A stretch of 64,000 nucleotides of DNA, from assembly GCA_023935145.1 (NCBI GenBank), contig CM043703.1, positions 18,835,227 through 18,899,226 of the forward strand, given 5' to 3'. Below, one piece after another: positions 11,137 through 22,582 of the stretch (position 1 is the first letter of the stretch; each line of letters starts with the position of its first letter). A program made the position numbers and the translations under genes. The notes below the pieces were generated by a model, which was not told the origin of the DNA, made no database searches, and worked only from the letters and a program-made list of their open reading frames with translations. Source of the stretch: Bretschneidera sinensis. Its lineage: Eukaryota; Streptophyta; Magnoliopsida; Brassicales; Akaniaceae.

Positions 11137-13395
11137 AAACGAACATGTTAACTTCGTACCAGTGGAACGGTTGGGTCATGGTTGAGTTGACTGAGGCCGA
11201 CGAGTACTCGCCTTGGTTGCTGCAAGCAGTGGCAGGGCAACATTCCGGACGGGCCCAGCCCGGGCTCAAATTTTCTTTAAAAAAATCCAGTTAATATATA
11301 TCATCAAGCCCACCCGTAATTTTAATAAGAGCCCAGTCTTCTCCAAGCCCCAGCCCAATGACTCAAAATACCCAACCCCAATTCTAACGCCATTTCTCTT
11401 CTTCATAAGTTTCCCTCTCGCCTCACTCTCTTTAAATTTTACGTTCCATTTGGTTTAAATGAAATTCATAAATACTATGGAATTCATTTGAAATCTATTA
11501 GTTATCGTGTTTGATTTGTTAATAAAATATAGAATTCATTTACAACATATGTTTGGTTTAGTAATAAAAATGTAGAAATTATTTCCAAATGAATTCTAGT
11601 ATAATTGAGTAAGTATTAAACAATTTCTATCAAAATTGATAGAATTTGCAAATGAACTCTAAACTTGAGCTAGTTTAAATTAAAATAACAAACTTATATT
11701 TTTTTAAGTAGTCTTATATATTTATTTATGGGTCTCTTTCCTCTCCATCTATGTTATCTCTATCTAGTAAAATATCATCAAAATCTATTTTTTCGCCAGA
11801 TTACTTGTTGGGTTGTGGTATTTTGCAAGATAAATTAAAATTGCCTTTAGTTTCTTTTTATGTTGAAAATTCAAAGAGTCTTTTGTACAGTGTAAAACAA
11901 TTTATCATATTTGAAATCGTATAGCTGCTATATTATAATATGTTTATACTAAAATTGCCAAAACATTAAACAACCGTTCTCTTCTCCTCCAAGTTCTTCC
12001 TCAATTATCATTGTTTAAGACTGATTATGATTTAGTGATTAAACTATAAGGACTAAAGAGTTAGAGTTTTTACTTGTATGCTATTTTACCATTATATTCT
12101 TGATCTTGAAACATAAGAGTCTAATTTATTGTTATAATTTATAAGGATAAAATTATAATTAGATGTATAATATATATTTAATTATATAGTTATCAAATAC
12201 ATATATATATATATATATGTAATTTTAATATGGTTATGTTAATTGGTTAACCGACATATTTAAAAATCAAGAACCATAATCATAACTATAAAAAAAAAAT
12301 GTTAACCATAAACTTAACTATTTCTTTTGATAATCATATTTTTGGTTAGGTTATGAAACAGTTCAAATTCAATTAGGTTTTTAAGTTAATTTTGCCCAGC
12401 CCTACTGGCTGCAAGTATGGAGGACTGTATTGAATTGCCTAGCTTTCTTCTTCTATTGCTACTGTTGATGGTTTCAAGCCTTTGTGGACGGTGGAGTTGT
12501 CTGAGACGGAATCACCGGTCGAGTTATCGCTACAGGAATATGTTCCAGTGTTGGGGACGAGTAGCTTATCGAGAAACTAACGGTATGTATCGTATCTGGT
12601 GTGTTTTTTTTAGAATGAAATTCACGAATATTTTGGTTTTGACATTATACTTAATCGAGTTTATATTAGTAAAATAACGAATTTTGTAAATTTTTGTGAA
12701 AAACAGAAAATTGAACGTTTTAAAAAAATAATTATCAAATAAAATAAATTATATCATAAATTTTTTATTATTGATTTTTTTATCAACCAGTAAACTACAA
12801 ATTTACAATATAAAAGGTGTTTTCAATTTTAGAGCTTTGATAGGTTTTATCTTGTTGGGGCACGTTAATGACATTAATTTGGTGGTTCAAATATGAAGAA
12901 AAAAAAGTGCGCTTATGTCGATATATATGGTTCAACGATCTATTAACATGAGTAACCTCTTTAGTTTTAAATAAAAAATCCAATATGAGATTTTTTTTTT
13001 ATCAAACATTAGGGGTAGAATTGTTTTTTTTTTTTCGAAAACTAGCCTCGGTCACCTTCTTGCATGTTAACGGAGCAAAACACAAAGCCTAATTTACAAG
13101 AAAAAAATCCTACAGGTAAACCACCTGTTTAGAATTAAGCCTTTGATTTTCTACTAACATTTATGTCAGGGACACTATTCTGATTTTGAGCATTTTGGGG
13201 GTTCTGAAGAAATTTGAAGGGAACCTAAGATCAAATATACGGTGTATGAGCGTCCAGGGCTTGAAGAATTTATAAAACAAGTTAGCGAATTTGCAGACCT
13301 TGTGCTGTCTACTGCTGGGAAAGAAGGTTTGACTATTAATTTGCGATTTCTTTATTTTCTTTCTTACAGCTGGTTGGCTATTTGTTTTCATCTAG
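11137..13395 (+). pseudogene. Decayed tandem copy of the phosphatase gene
   Basis: Three blocks match the gene at 7075. 11137-11226 matches the leader and first codons. 12416-12595 matches the rest of exon 1, with internal deletions and frameshifts. 13150-13395 matches the end of intron 2, exon 3 and the start of intron 3. No match to exon 2, which holds the catalytic DLDETLV, nor to exons 4-6 was found, so no phosphatase can be made. The exon 3 block keeps ERPGLEEFIKQ in one frame but has lost several bases just before it. The copy is also split by the insertion at 11227-12407. It is a direct, same-strand duplicate about 4 kb from its parent. Confidence 0.85.
11227..12407. mobile_element. 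Non-autonomous hAT-like transposon with 8-bp target duplication
   Basis: The element starts CAGTGGCAGGGC and ends with the reverse complement of CAGTAGGGCTGGGC, so both termini are hAT-type. The 8 bases GCTGCAAG stand immediately before it (11219-11226) and immediately after it (12408-12415). The intact gene has only one such site (CTTCGCAAGTATGG), confirming an insertion. The 1181-bp body is AT-rich with no transposase ORF, so it would have needed an enzyme from elsewhere. An AT dinucleotide run lies near 12199-12218. Confidence 0.85.
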
Positions 13396-14163
13396 TTGTC
13401 AATTATATATGTTTTGTGGAGCACTAAAATGGGTCATGCATGTTTCATCATACTATATATTTTTGTTTAGTCATCCATTTTCTGTTTGGTGTTACAGAGG
13501 TAGGTCATACTTTGGGCTATTGTTGATTCTGTTCCTTTATCCTTTATTGGCATACTTGTGTCCTATCTGAATCAGATATTCTTATGTTGATTTCCTGGCC
13601 TTGTTTTCTTGCTATTCTCTCAAGGTGTTTAGCAGGATCTTTAGAGTGAGCTCTATTATGTGGATCTATGCGGAAGGTATCCTCAGCCTTAATGTTTGAA
13701 GTTTAGTAATTTTTTTTTGTCAGGTCAAGTCCACCAATTTTGTTTGTAGAAACAGTCAATACGTTACGCTGAAAACAACGAAACGGTCTTCTTTATTAGT
13801 CTCCTACCTAATATTCATGAGGCAAATCATAATTCTTTGATTTCTAATAAGTCAGTCAGACTGAAAATAATTTACGTTGAGTGTAGTACTGAACAAGAAA
13901 CCAAGGAAGCTGATGTAGGAAATTAGCTAGGAATCTATTCATTCTAGAAAGAAAATATTATATTCAGTTGAATCAAGCACGTGAGATTTTAAGCCAACCT
14001 AGCTTCAATTCTCATAACTTAACTGCATGTTTTGCACACCATATGTCTTGCGCTTTTCATCTGGTCAGCGGTCAACAAACCAGACTATTCTGCATGACAT
14101 TACAATTTTGAATTCTTTGAAATTAGTTTACCAGAAAAAATAAACCCATAATTTGTCATAATG

Positions 14164-14199
<36 letters not shown>

Positions 14200-14460
14200 T
14201 GATTACATTTGATAGTAAATTATCATATTCAATGGTGTTGCTACTAAATATAAAAATATTTATCATCAAATATAATAATTAAAAAATACTTAAGACTGCA
14301 TTTTTTGGGTACATTATTACAAGGCAAGACACCATAGCTATAGAAGGAATAGTTATTCAGTAAAGGTGGTGTAATCTTCACACTGCATGGTTTAATCAAT
14401 TAGAATATGTACATAGAGTTTTAACTCCTCTAGTAATCTAAGGATGGATGCTCTTATGTC
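13396..14460. other. Spacer with an AT microsatellite
   Basis: Similarity to the phosphatase gene ends near 13395. The remaining sequence has no recognised coding signal. An uninterrupted AT run of about 30 bases lies at 14166-14196, followed by AT-rich DNA up to the tandem array. Confidence 0.5.
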
Positions 14461-15560
14461 ACATCATCATTATGGATACCACGACACTCATTGATCGGGA
14501 TATTAATCTCTCAATTATTAAAGAAAATCTTGATGTTTTTCATTGTGTCAGTCTAAAACAAGCGTAATGTTAGTATTATAGATGATAAGATATTTATCAA
14601 ACGATGGGATTTTGATCCCTCAATTATTGGAGAGTAATATCAGTAATGTTCAATAATGACTAGACGTCAGTTTAAAACAAGTGTTACATCATCATCATGA
14701 ATAACGACGAGACTTTCATTAAACGAGTTAATGATCTCTCGATTGTTGGGAAGAGTCTTGATACTTTTTAATAAAAGGTGGCTTTCGATCAAAAACAAGT
14801 ATCATGCCAACATTGTGTATAATGCGAAATTCATCAAACGAGATAGTTAATTAATGGAGAGCATTTTGATATAGTTGTCAATCTAACACAAATGTCACAT
14901 CATCATTTCATAAAACTTGACATTCATTAAAGGGGTTATTGATTCCCTTATTATTGGAGAAAGTCATGATACCTTTCGATGGTAGGTAGTCGTCGATCTA
15001 AAACAAGTGTCAAGCTAGTATAATGGATAATTTTATCATTATGGAACATGAAATTCATCAAACGAGTTTTTGATCTCTGAATTATTGAAAAGAATCTTGA
15101 TACATTTCGATAATAGGTAGCTATCAATTTAAAACAAGTGTTGCATTAGTATTATAGATTGATAACAGAATATCATTGAATGAGATATCGATCCTTCAAT
15201 TATTGGAGAGAATATTTACACATTTTGATAATAAATAGTGGCTGGTCTAAAACCGATGTCACACTATCATTATAGATAATGCAACATTCATCAAATGAGA
15301 TATTGATTTTTCAATTATTAAAAAAAAAATTTATACCTTTTCATAATAGAAAAGTTGTCGGTCTATAAAATGTCACACAATATTTTGGATCGATAATAGG
15401 ACATTCATTGAATAAGAATGTAATCTCTTAATTACTGGAGAGGATTTTGATTTTCGATAATAAATAGTTGTCAATCTAAAACAAATGCCACATTATCATT
15501 ATGGATAATGTGACATACATAAAAACGGATTATTGATAATGTGGCATCAAATTAAAACAT
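14461..15560. repeat. Diverged tandem array, about nine units of 115-120 bp
   Basis: A phrase like TCTAAAACAAGTGTCA recurs at about 14553, 14671, 14788, 14882, 14997, 15128, 15246, 15362, 15476 and partly at 15552, mostly 113-120 bases apart. Each unit also carries, in the same order, ATCATTATGGATAATG, CATTCATCAAACGAG, a TCTCAATTATTGGAGAG segment and TTTCGATAATAGGTAG. Units differ by many substitutions and small indels; one is about 25 bases short. There is no ORF. The order of sub-motifs is kept throughout, so this is a true head-to-tail array. The CTCTC/GAGAG pair in the middle of most units could form a small stem. Confidence 0.85.
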
Positions 15561-16870
15561 GTGAATACTCAAAATTGTTTTTTCGTAGACCAGTTCAAAC
15601 GCATGGGTAAGGTTGTAATTCCATCAAGGACAGGAAATGTTTCATGGAAGTTGGCATCGCAGCCAAGCGAGGCGACCTTTTCTAAGCTACGGGTCTCCCT
15701 CAAACGTTTGTGACCCATTTTCTTTTTCAAACCCAAAAGGAAAGTCAGAAACCAACTCATCATTTTCTTTGTTTTTCTGTAACCAAACACCGGAAAGTTC
15801 TTGTTGTTTGACCAAGTAGATTACGTTTCTCTGATAGAATAGATTGAACTTTGAATTAGCTTTTTAAAAAGATAGGATACGCACAATAAATTAGAGGATT
15901 TACGTTACTATCATGAATATACTTTTACCAAAAAAATCCTACCCTTCACTGATAATTCTACCCGCCACCTGTTCCATAAATACTCCACTCTATGCTTACG
16001 TGTTTCTTCCATTTCATTAGGCATGCATGCGTTTCAGCGCGGAAGTTACAAATTTATATGACGCGTGCTGGTCTATGCTTGCTGCTACGGCGGCGTTTGA
16101 TTGAGATTTAACTTGATAACCAAACATAGTCTCGGTTTTAATTTTAGATAAATTAACATGCACTAATATCAAATTTGTTGAAATAATATTAATATAATAA
16201 AATTTTAATTTTTTTAAAAATAATATTATATATTATAATTAATTATGATAATTAAAAAAATATTATATTTAATATTTTCTCTTTTTAAAAATATTTGAAA
16301 TCATAAAAATATAAATCTAAATTGATAAAAAAAAACTCCAAATTCGTATTTATAATACGTTTCACATTCTATATACTAATCTTTTATGGTATGTTTTTCA
16401 TAATTCATAATTGAAAAAAAGTTTCTTTTATTTTATTTGCATGTTTAGAAAATAATATTAATATCTGAAACAGCAACCTAAACGTGTGGTTGCGATGTCA
16501 ATATTATGTGAACGAAAAAAAAAAAACATTTTTTATTTCAAGAAAAAGAAGAGGTCCTCGATTAAACGAGTAAATAATTTGAGAAGTAGAAAACTGGTCC
16601 CAAACTCAGCCTAATATATTTGAACCTTCTTTAAACTGAATTATTTAAAACCTCTCTCTCTCTTTCTTAGGGAGAGAAAGTGAGGAACATAACCTCTCTA
16701 CCTTTGTATCCAAGTTTCTCTCTCCTAAGCTTTGTAATGTGTACTCCGCCGTCTCTATAGAATTCTCACTCTTCAATCTCTGTCTCTGTCCCACTACATG
16801 CTTTAACTTTGCCAATGAAGCAAAATAACCCAGAACCCATAACTACCGTTGTCAAGCTCTACTCATTTAG
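15561..16870. other. Spacer and promoter of the receptor kinase gene
   Basis: 15590-15840 is less AT-rich than its surroundings and has short overlapping frames on both strands, but no family was recognised. 16150-16480 is extremely AT-rich. A CT-rich run (about 16650-16690) and a pyrimidine-rich stretch up to 16860 resemble the leader of the gene that starts at 16871. Confidence 0.45.
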
Positions 16871-19276
16871 ATGACGAAACTACCCTTCTCCTCCATCACC
16901 GTCACCGTTATCTTCACGTTTTTCTTGCCATTAGCTTATGCCTTGGGCTCCGGCTCCACCGTCGCCGTCAAATACGGCTCCGACACCGTCTGCGGCATCG
17001 TGGCCGCGCAGCGCACCCAGCACATCGTCTGTTACGACCAACGTGGCGCGATCACAGACGTTGAACCCAACACCTCGTTCACCTCCATCGGCGCCGGTCA
17101 GAACTTCCTCTGCGGTATCCGGTCCGGTGGGTACAGTTTGATCTGCTGGGACACAATCGAAGGGAATTCTAGTTTTACCCCCAAGAGAATATACTACAAC
17201 GACACTGTTTTATTAGAGAACCTCTCCGTCGGCGATTTTCAGATATGCGCAACCGTAATCGGCACCGGAGCCTTGAAATGCTGGAGAGGCGATAACGTCA
17301 CCGGACAGTTATCACCACCTGATGATGACAGATTCACGTCGATATCATCTGGGTTCGGTTTTTCCTGTGGAATTTTGAGGCCAAGTAACCGAATTCGATG
17401 TTGGGGAAGTAATCCCATTGCGGGTCGGCTCCAGACCGAATTCGGTAACATGTCGATGTCGAGTATGGTAGCGGGTGTTTCTCATGTTTGTGGGCTGAAT
17501 TCTACTGGGTATTTGGTGTGTAAAGGGAATAATGAATCCGGGCAGCTAAATATCCCTTCGAATTCTGCTTTCGAGTATTCTGGGTTAGCTCTCGGGGCTA
17601 ATCACACTTGCGCGATCCGTCAATCAAACGGGTCGGTGATTTGTTGGGGAGGAGATGCAGAGTCTTTTAGAAATGTAACAGAGGAAATTTCCTTTGAATC
17701 CATTGTTTCGGGTTCGAATTTCACTTGTGGATTGACAACGAGAAATTTCTCGATCATTTGTTGGGGTTCTGGGTCGACAAATTTGTCAAGTTCATTGTCT
17801 GAGCCGTCGTTCCCAGAGATTCTACCGGGGCCCTGTGTTCAATCTAATTGTAGTGCTTGCGGTATATATCCTCAATCTGATAGGCTCTGTTCGAATTCCG
17901 GTACCATATGCAAGCCTTGTTTGAACCAAATTTCAATATCACCGCCACCATTGTTGCCGTCAGCACCATCACCACCACCACCACCACCACCATCACATTC
18001 ACATTCATCTAAAAAATTGACAAGGGGTTTATTAGCGTTCGCGATTATTGGATCAGTAGGAACATTTTCGGGTTTTTGTACAATTGTTTACTGCTTGTGG
18101 ACTGGAGTTTGCTTTGGGAACAAGAAAGTACATAATTCCGTACAACCCACAATTACTAGAGCTGGTTCTAACGGTGGCAGTACATCGAACAATAATAACA
18201 GCCCGCCTTCAAGGTCATCAACAATTAGGCGCCAGGGTTCAAGGATGCTGACAATGAGACGCCAAAGGAGTGGAACCTCATCGAAACATCCAGATAGGGC
18301 TGAGGAATTTTCATTAGCAGAGCTTGCAGTTGCTACCAACAATTTCTCATTAGAGAACAAGCTTGGTGGTGGTAGCTTTGGGGTTGTTTACAGAGGCAAA
18401 TTACCAGACGGGAGTGAAGTGGCAATCAAAAGAGGCGAAACCGGTACGAAGACCAAGAAATTCCAAGAGAAAGAGATTGCATTCGATTCAGAATTGGCAT
18501 TCTTGTCGAGGGTTCACCATAAGCATTTGGTGAGGCTTGTTGGGTATTGCGAGGAGAGGGAAGAGAGGCTCTTGGTTTATGAGTACATGAAGAATGGAGC
18601 ACTTTATGATCATTTACATGACAGGAACAATGTTGAAAAGAGCAATAGTGTTATAAATTCATGGAAAGTTAGGATCAAAATCGCGTTAGATGCTTCTCGT
18701 GGAATCGAATATCTTCACACTTACGCAGTTCCACCTATAATTCACAGGGACATCAAGTCATCAAACATACTGCTAGACTCGAATTGGACAGCGGGAGTTT
18801 CTGATTTTGGGTTATCATTAATGGGTCCTGAAAATGACCGCGATTACAGACCAGTGAAGGCAGCTGGAACAGTTGGTTACATTGATCCCGAGTACTATGG
18901 CCTCAATGTACTAACAGCAAAGAGCGATGTTTATGGCTTTGGAGTAGTATTGCTAGAGCTATTAACAGGGATGCGAGCCATATTCAAGAACAGTGAGGAT
19001 GAAGGAAATCCTATTAGTTTAGTGGATTTTGCAGTGCCTGCAATTATGGCTGGAGAATTGGCTAAGGTTTTGGACTCGAGGGTCGGTCCACCGGAGTTGA
19101 ATGAAGCAGAGGCAGTGGAGCTTGTTGCATATACTGCAATGCATTGTGTTAATTTAGAAGGCAAAGATAGGCCTACAATGACTGACATTGTTGCTAATTT
19201 GGAGAGGGCTTTAGCCCTTTGCGATGATAGCCATGGCAGCATCTCTAGTGGTACAATCTCAATTGTTTCAGAATGA
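16871..19276 (+). CDS. CRINKLY4-related receptor-like kinase (CCR3-like)
   Basis: A single 801-residue exon. Residues 1-24 form a signal peptide with likely cleavage after AYA. The ectodomain (to about 310) has seven crinkly/RCC1-like repeats, each marked by a Cys and CWG- or CWR-type motif. A Cys-rich TNFR-like patch (about 320-345) follows, then a Pro/Ser/His hinge. A membrane segment spans roughly 387-414. The kinase domain follows: GGGSFGVVYRG near 499, AIKRGE, HRDIKSSN at 625 and DFGLSLMG at 645, all intact. In this family ACR4 controls epidermal and root cell fate; CCR members are close relatives. Lack of introns and length fit CCR3/CCR4. The start codon is supported by the signal peptide directly behind it. 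N-glycosylation sites are frequent in the ectodomain. The exact paralogue is uncertain. Confidence 0.93.
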   Translation: MTKLPFSSITVTVIFTFFLPLAYALGSGSTVAVKYGSDTVCGIVAAQRTQHIVCYDQRGAITDVEPNTSFTSIGAGQNFLCGIRSGGYSLICWDTIEGNSSFTPKRIYYNDTVLLENLSVGDFQICATVIGTGALKCWRGDNVTGQLSPPDDDRFTSISSGFGFSCGILRPSNRIRCWGSNPIAGRLQTEFGNMSMSSMVAGVSHVCGLNSTGYLVCKGNNESGQLNIPSNSAFEYSGLALGANHTCAIRQSNGSVICWGGDAESFRNVTEEISFESIVSGSNFTCGLTTRNFSIICWGSGSTNLSSSLSEPSFPEILPGPCVQSNCSACGIYPQSDRLCSNSGTICKPCLNQISISPPPLLPSAPSPPPPPPPSHSHSSKKLTRGLLAFAIIGSVGTFSGFCTIVYCLWTGVCFGNKKVHNSVQPTITRAGSNGGSTSNNNNSPPSRSSTIRRQGSRMLTMRRQRSGTSSKHPDRAEEFSLAELAVATNNFSLENKLGGGSFGVVYRGKLPDGSEVAIKRGETGTKTKKFQEKEIAFDSELAFLSRVHHKHLVRLVGYCEEREERLLVYEYMKNGALYDHLHDRNNVEKSNSVINSWKVRIKIALDASRGIEYLHTYAVPPIIHRDIKSSNILLDSNWTAGVSDFGLSLMGPENDRDYRPVKAAGTVGYIDPEYYGLNVLTAKSDVYGFGVVLLELLTGMRAIFKNSEDEGNPISLVDFAVPAIMAGELAKVLDSRVGPPELNEAEAVELVAYTAMHCVNLEGKDRPTMTDIVANLERALALCDDSHGSISSGTISIVSE

Positions 19277-19942
19277 AATTCTAACCCTTAAAAAATTTGT
19301 TGTCGATTTTTTATCATTTTTTTTTTATTTTCTTGGCTGATTCTAATGGGTATACTTTTGGAATGTAAAGAATTAGGAATTCCATCATATAACATTGAGC
19401 TGTAGTGTAGGATTTTGTGAGAACTGACAGCAAGGAGAATGATTACATGATTTCAATTTTTTTTTAGGAGAAAGAATGATGTCTCCCTTTCTTCCCTTCA
19501 CTACTAAGCTTTTACAACCTCTCCCCATTGCATACTTATATACATTCATAATTTTTTTTAAGTATATGCACTCTATATAAATAATCTGTATGTATATGTT
19601 TATGACTATGGTCGGTGTAGACTAGCGATGACCAATTGACTTGTTGGTTTCATACACACAAAAAATGTAGGTGTTGATCTCACTTGCGACTAGCCAGTCT
19701 AAGGTGTCCTTTGCGAGAATTTATGAAAATACATTTAAAAATGAAAAACAGTTTTTAAAAATTGAATTCAAGTAAAAATAAATTTTTTATTTGTTATTTT
19801 ATCAAATACTAAATAGTTTTTAGTTACATTATTATTTTATCAAAAGTTGTTTTAAAAGTCATTTTTAAAGCATCAAACGAAATTAATACTAGTTCAAATG
19901 GTATATGATAACTTAATGAAAATATATAAAATATGAGAACGC

Positions 19943-20020
19943 GATGTTTGGGAATCGATTTAAGTGGGGATTAAAGAAAAAAAATTGTTTTAATCTCTAC
20001 TTAAATCACTTACCAAACAT
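19943..20020. repeat. Short foldback, MITE remnant
   Basis: GATGTTTGGGAATCGATTTA at the left mirrors AATGTTTGGTAAGTGATTTA read from the right on the other strand, followed in both by AGT(G/A)G(G/A)GATTAAA. The 78-bp unit is an imperfect hairpin with arms of about 33 bases. Confidence 0.6.
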
Positions 20021-20023
20021 TAG

Positions 20024-20160
20024 ACCAACGCAGGTTGGTTCAATAACAAGGAACTCATCAATGCTCGTTGTGGTTGAGAGTTCGAATTCTCTTACCGTAG
20101 CTTGGATTTAGTTGGGCATCTACATTCGTGCATTTTGTCTTGAGAGCTGACGTAGTCTAA
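20024..20160 (+). mobile_element. tRNA-derived SINE-like element
   Basis: CAGGTTGGTTCAATAA (about 20031) resembles an A box and GAGAGTTCGAATTCTC (about 20075) matches the B box core GTTCGAATC closely, 45 bases apart as in tRNA genes. There is no acceptor-stem complement. A T-rich tail lies at 20168-20176. A SINE is likelier than a tRNA gene. Confidence 0.5.
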
Positions 20161-21636
20161 CTAACCTCATTTTTTTCCAAAACAAAATCACTTACCGAAC
20201 ATTGCCAACAAAGTTTTGCACATTATGTTAACAAAGTTTGAGTTCAGTTTAAAATTAATTTTAAGCTTCAATTTAAAATTTAAAATTTGTTAAAAATTTA
20301 ATCAAATTGAATCAAATCATATCGAATTTTATTAAATAATAATTAAATATCAATTAATATATGATTTAATTCGACTTGATTAAATTTTTAATACATATTA
20401 AAATTAAATTTTAACTTAAAATTAATTTTAAATTGAATTTAAGCATCGCCTCTGTAAATGTGTAATTACACCAAGATTTCAAATATGGACTTTTTTGGGG
20501 TAGGGGGATAAATTAAAAATAAAAAGTGGTTCAAAGTTCAAACAAAGAAAATTAGGAAAAGCAAAAGAAGGTGGTCCTCGGTCTAAGTATACATATTTTA
20601 GATTCACGAGTTCAGCGCAGTCAGATGTGAATTTGACTTTGAAGAGTCAATATAAAAACCAGTCAATAGGAATTAGGAATTGCCGCCAACGCATAACACG
20701 TATATGGCCAAGATTGAATTGCATTACATCACGTTCATGGACCGAGTCGTAGCTGTTACTGTTCATGTTATTAATTAATAATTAAATTTTTGTAACTGGC
20801 CAAGATTGAAATAATTGATTTTTTTGTTAATTTTAAATAATTAAAATTTCACAAATATAGTATATTAAAATTCACAAATATTTAAAAATTAATTTTATAA
20901 TTTAAAATTAATAAAATATTTTTAAAAAGTTAAATCGAAATTATTTTAAAAAGTTAATTGTGACATAAATTGAGATAAATGAAGTAAGATGTTTGATAAA
21001 AAAAAATATGCAATATTAAGTGTCCTTGTTTTGTTTCAATTATCGAAAGAAAGTCGGAAGTTGTTTAATGTTTAGTAAAAAAGGAAAATTAAAAATTGAT
21101 AAATAAAAAAATTGGTAAAAAATAAATATTTTGAACTTTCAATTTTTTTTAAAAAAAAATTTATTTTTAAAAATTTAGTTTAGTTTTTGTTTTTCGAGAA
21201 GTAAAATTCTTTGAAAAGCTTGGCCAAATAATAGCTAAAAGTGTGGGTTGGAGACATCATGAAAATACCTTATGAATACACATGGGATAAGAGTGAATCA
21301 TAACTCATAAACGGGACTATTAATAAATACATGTCCAAAATTCCATTCGCTAAGGATTTTGGCAATGAATTTTTGTATCCGGTAAGATTTTTGTGAATCC
21401 AAAGCAATCGATAACTTTAGATGCTGATGTTATTATTCCTTGTATAATTTGTAATGATGATTTGATTTGGTTTGGTTTGATTGTTTCAATGAACAAATAA
21501 AATTTAATGTTTTCAAAAAAATTATACCATTTATGTGATTGTGAAATTCTAATTCAATGGTCATTTTAGACACCATCTTTATTTGTAGAGACGAAAAACA
21601 GTCGAAATGGATCGGGTACTAGTTAGATTTTACAGG

Positions 21637-21915
21637 TAACGGATTAATAAGTATGAGTTTAAAATATCTATTTCTTAATTGGTTTTATTTTTTATGTTTA
21701 TACCCGTGTTTTAACAGATAGATAACCGATAAAACTGATATCGACAAAAATCCACCTATTTAGATGAAAAATACCTATTTGTGATCATATGTGTCGGGTC
21801 TTAGGGGTAGCGGATCAACGGATATGGACTAAAAATACCTATTTTTTAACGGATTTTATTTTTATTTTTCATACTCGTGTTTTTGGGTAACGAGTCAAAA
21901 ACGAATACGGGTTAA
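21637..21915. repeat. Direct repeat, about 170 bp apart
   Basis: GGTAACGGATTAATAAGTAT (21637) and GGTAGCGGATCAACGGATAT (21807) each lead into matching text ending in ATACCCGTGTTTT or CATACTCGTGTTTT. Each copy is about 80-100 bases with many substitutions. There is no ORF. Confidence 0.55.
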
Positions 21916-22582
21916 AAATCCAACCTCTGTTTATTTGGAAGAGCTGCATACCATATAATTTACAATTAAATTATTAGTATTACAAAATATGTGTGTTTGT
22001 GTGTGTTTTTAGGTTTTCTTCGGAGATAAATTCATTTTTCCTACATTTCTGTCAATTCTAAATTTCTAATGGTTTACTTGTACTGAGAAAGCTATTGGAT
22101 ACTGTTACAAGATTGCTGAGGAGGAAATTTGATTGATTTTAAAAGTGAAAATGGACATGACACATGGTCAAAAGGTATTGATATACTAAAGCCAAATCTG
22201 AATTCTTTTACGTATCTATAATCAAATTTGCTTGTACCTATAAATGTTCATGATCACATTCTACTAAGTTGAAAATCATTACCATTATAGTCTTCAAAGG
22301 CTAACACAACATTGACAAATTTATGGCTGCTTCTGGTTGCGTCTCAAATGACTAAACATGTCTGAATCAATTACTCCTATTTGATTCTATTAATGATGCT
22401 GACTATGTTTACACAAGTAAAGGTTCTCTAAAATCAATGAGAAATTGATAAAAAGTCAAACTTTTTAAGGGTAAATTACCCAAATTTTAACCACTCATTC
22501 AAATGAATGCCTGCGTATCTGGGTTTCAAGTATGACTTCAGGTAGTTCACATGGACTCAAGTGAAAAAAGCCCTTGAAATGA

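Larger units (their letters stand above)
19277..22582. other. Intergenic, AT-rich, several small repeats
   Basis: No coding signal was recognised. It contains a small foldback (19943-20020), a SINE-like unit (20024-20160) and a direct repeat of about 170-bp spacing (21637-21915). The rest is AT-rich with long homopolymer-like stretches. Confidence 0.5.

Noticed and set aside
14461..15560. CRISPR-like array
   Set aside because: Units are head-to-tail with diverged sequence over their whole length, without short identical repeats and unique spacers, and the window is plant nuclear DNA.
15569..15819. Small protein-coding gene on either strand
   Set aside because: Overlapping short frames on both strands, no recognised motif, and no splice or promoter context.
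20024..20100. tRNA gene
   Set aside because: A and B boxes are present but no acceptor or anticodon stem pairs, so a SINE-like origin fits better.
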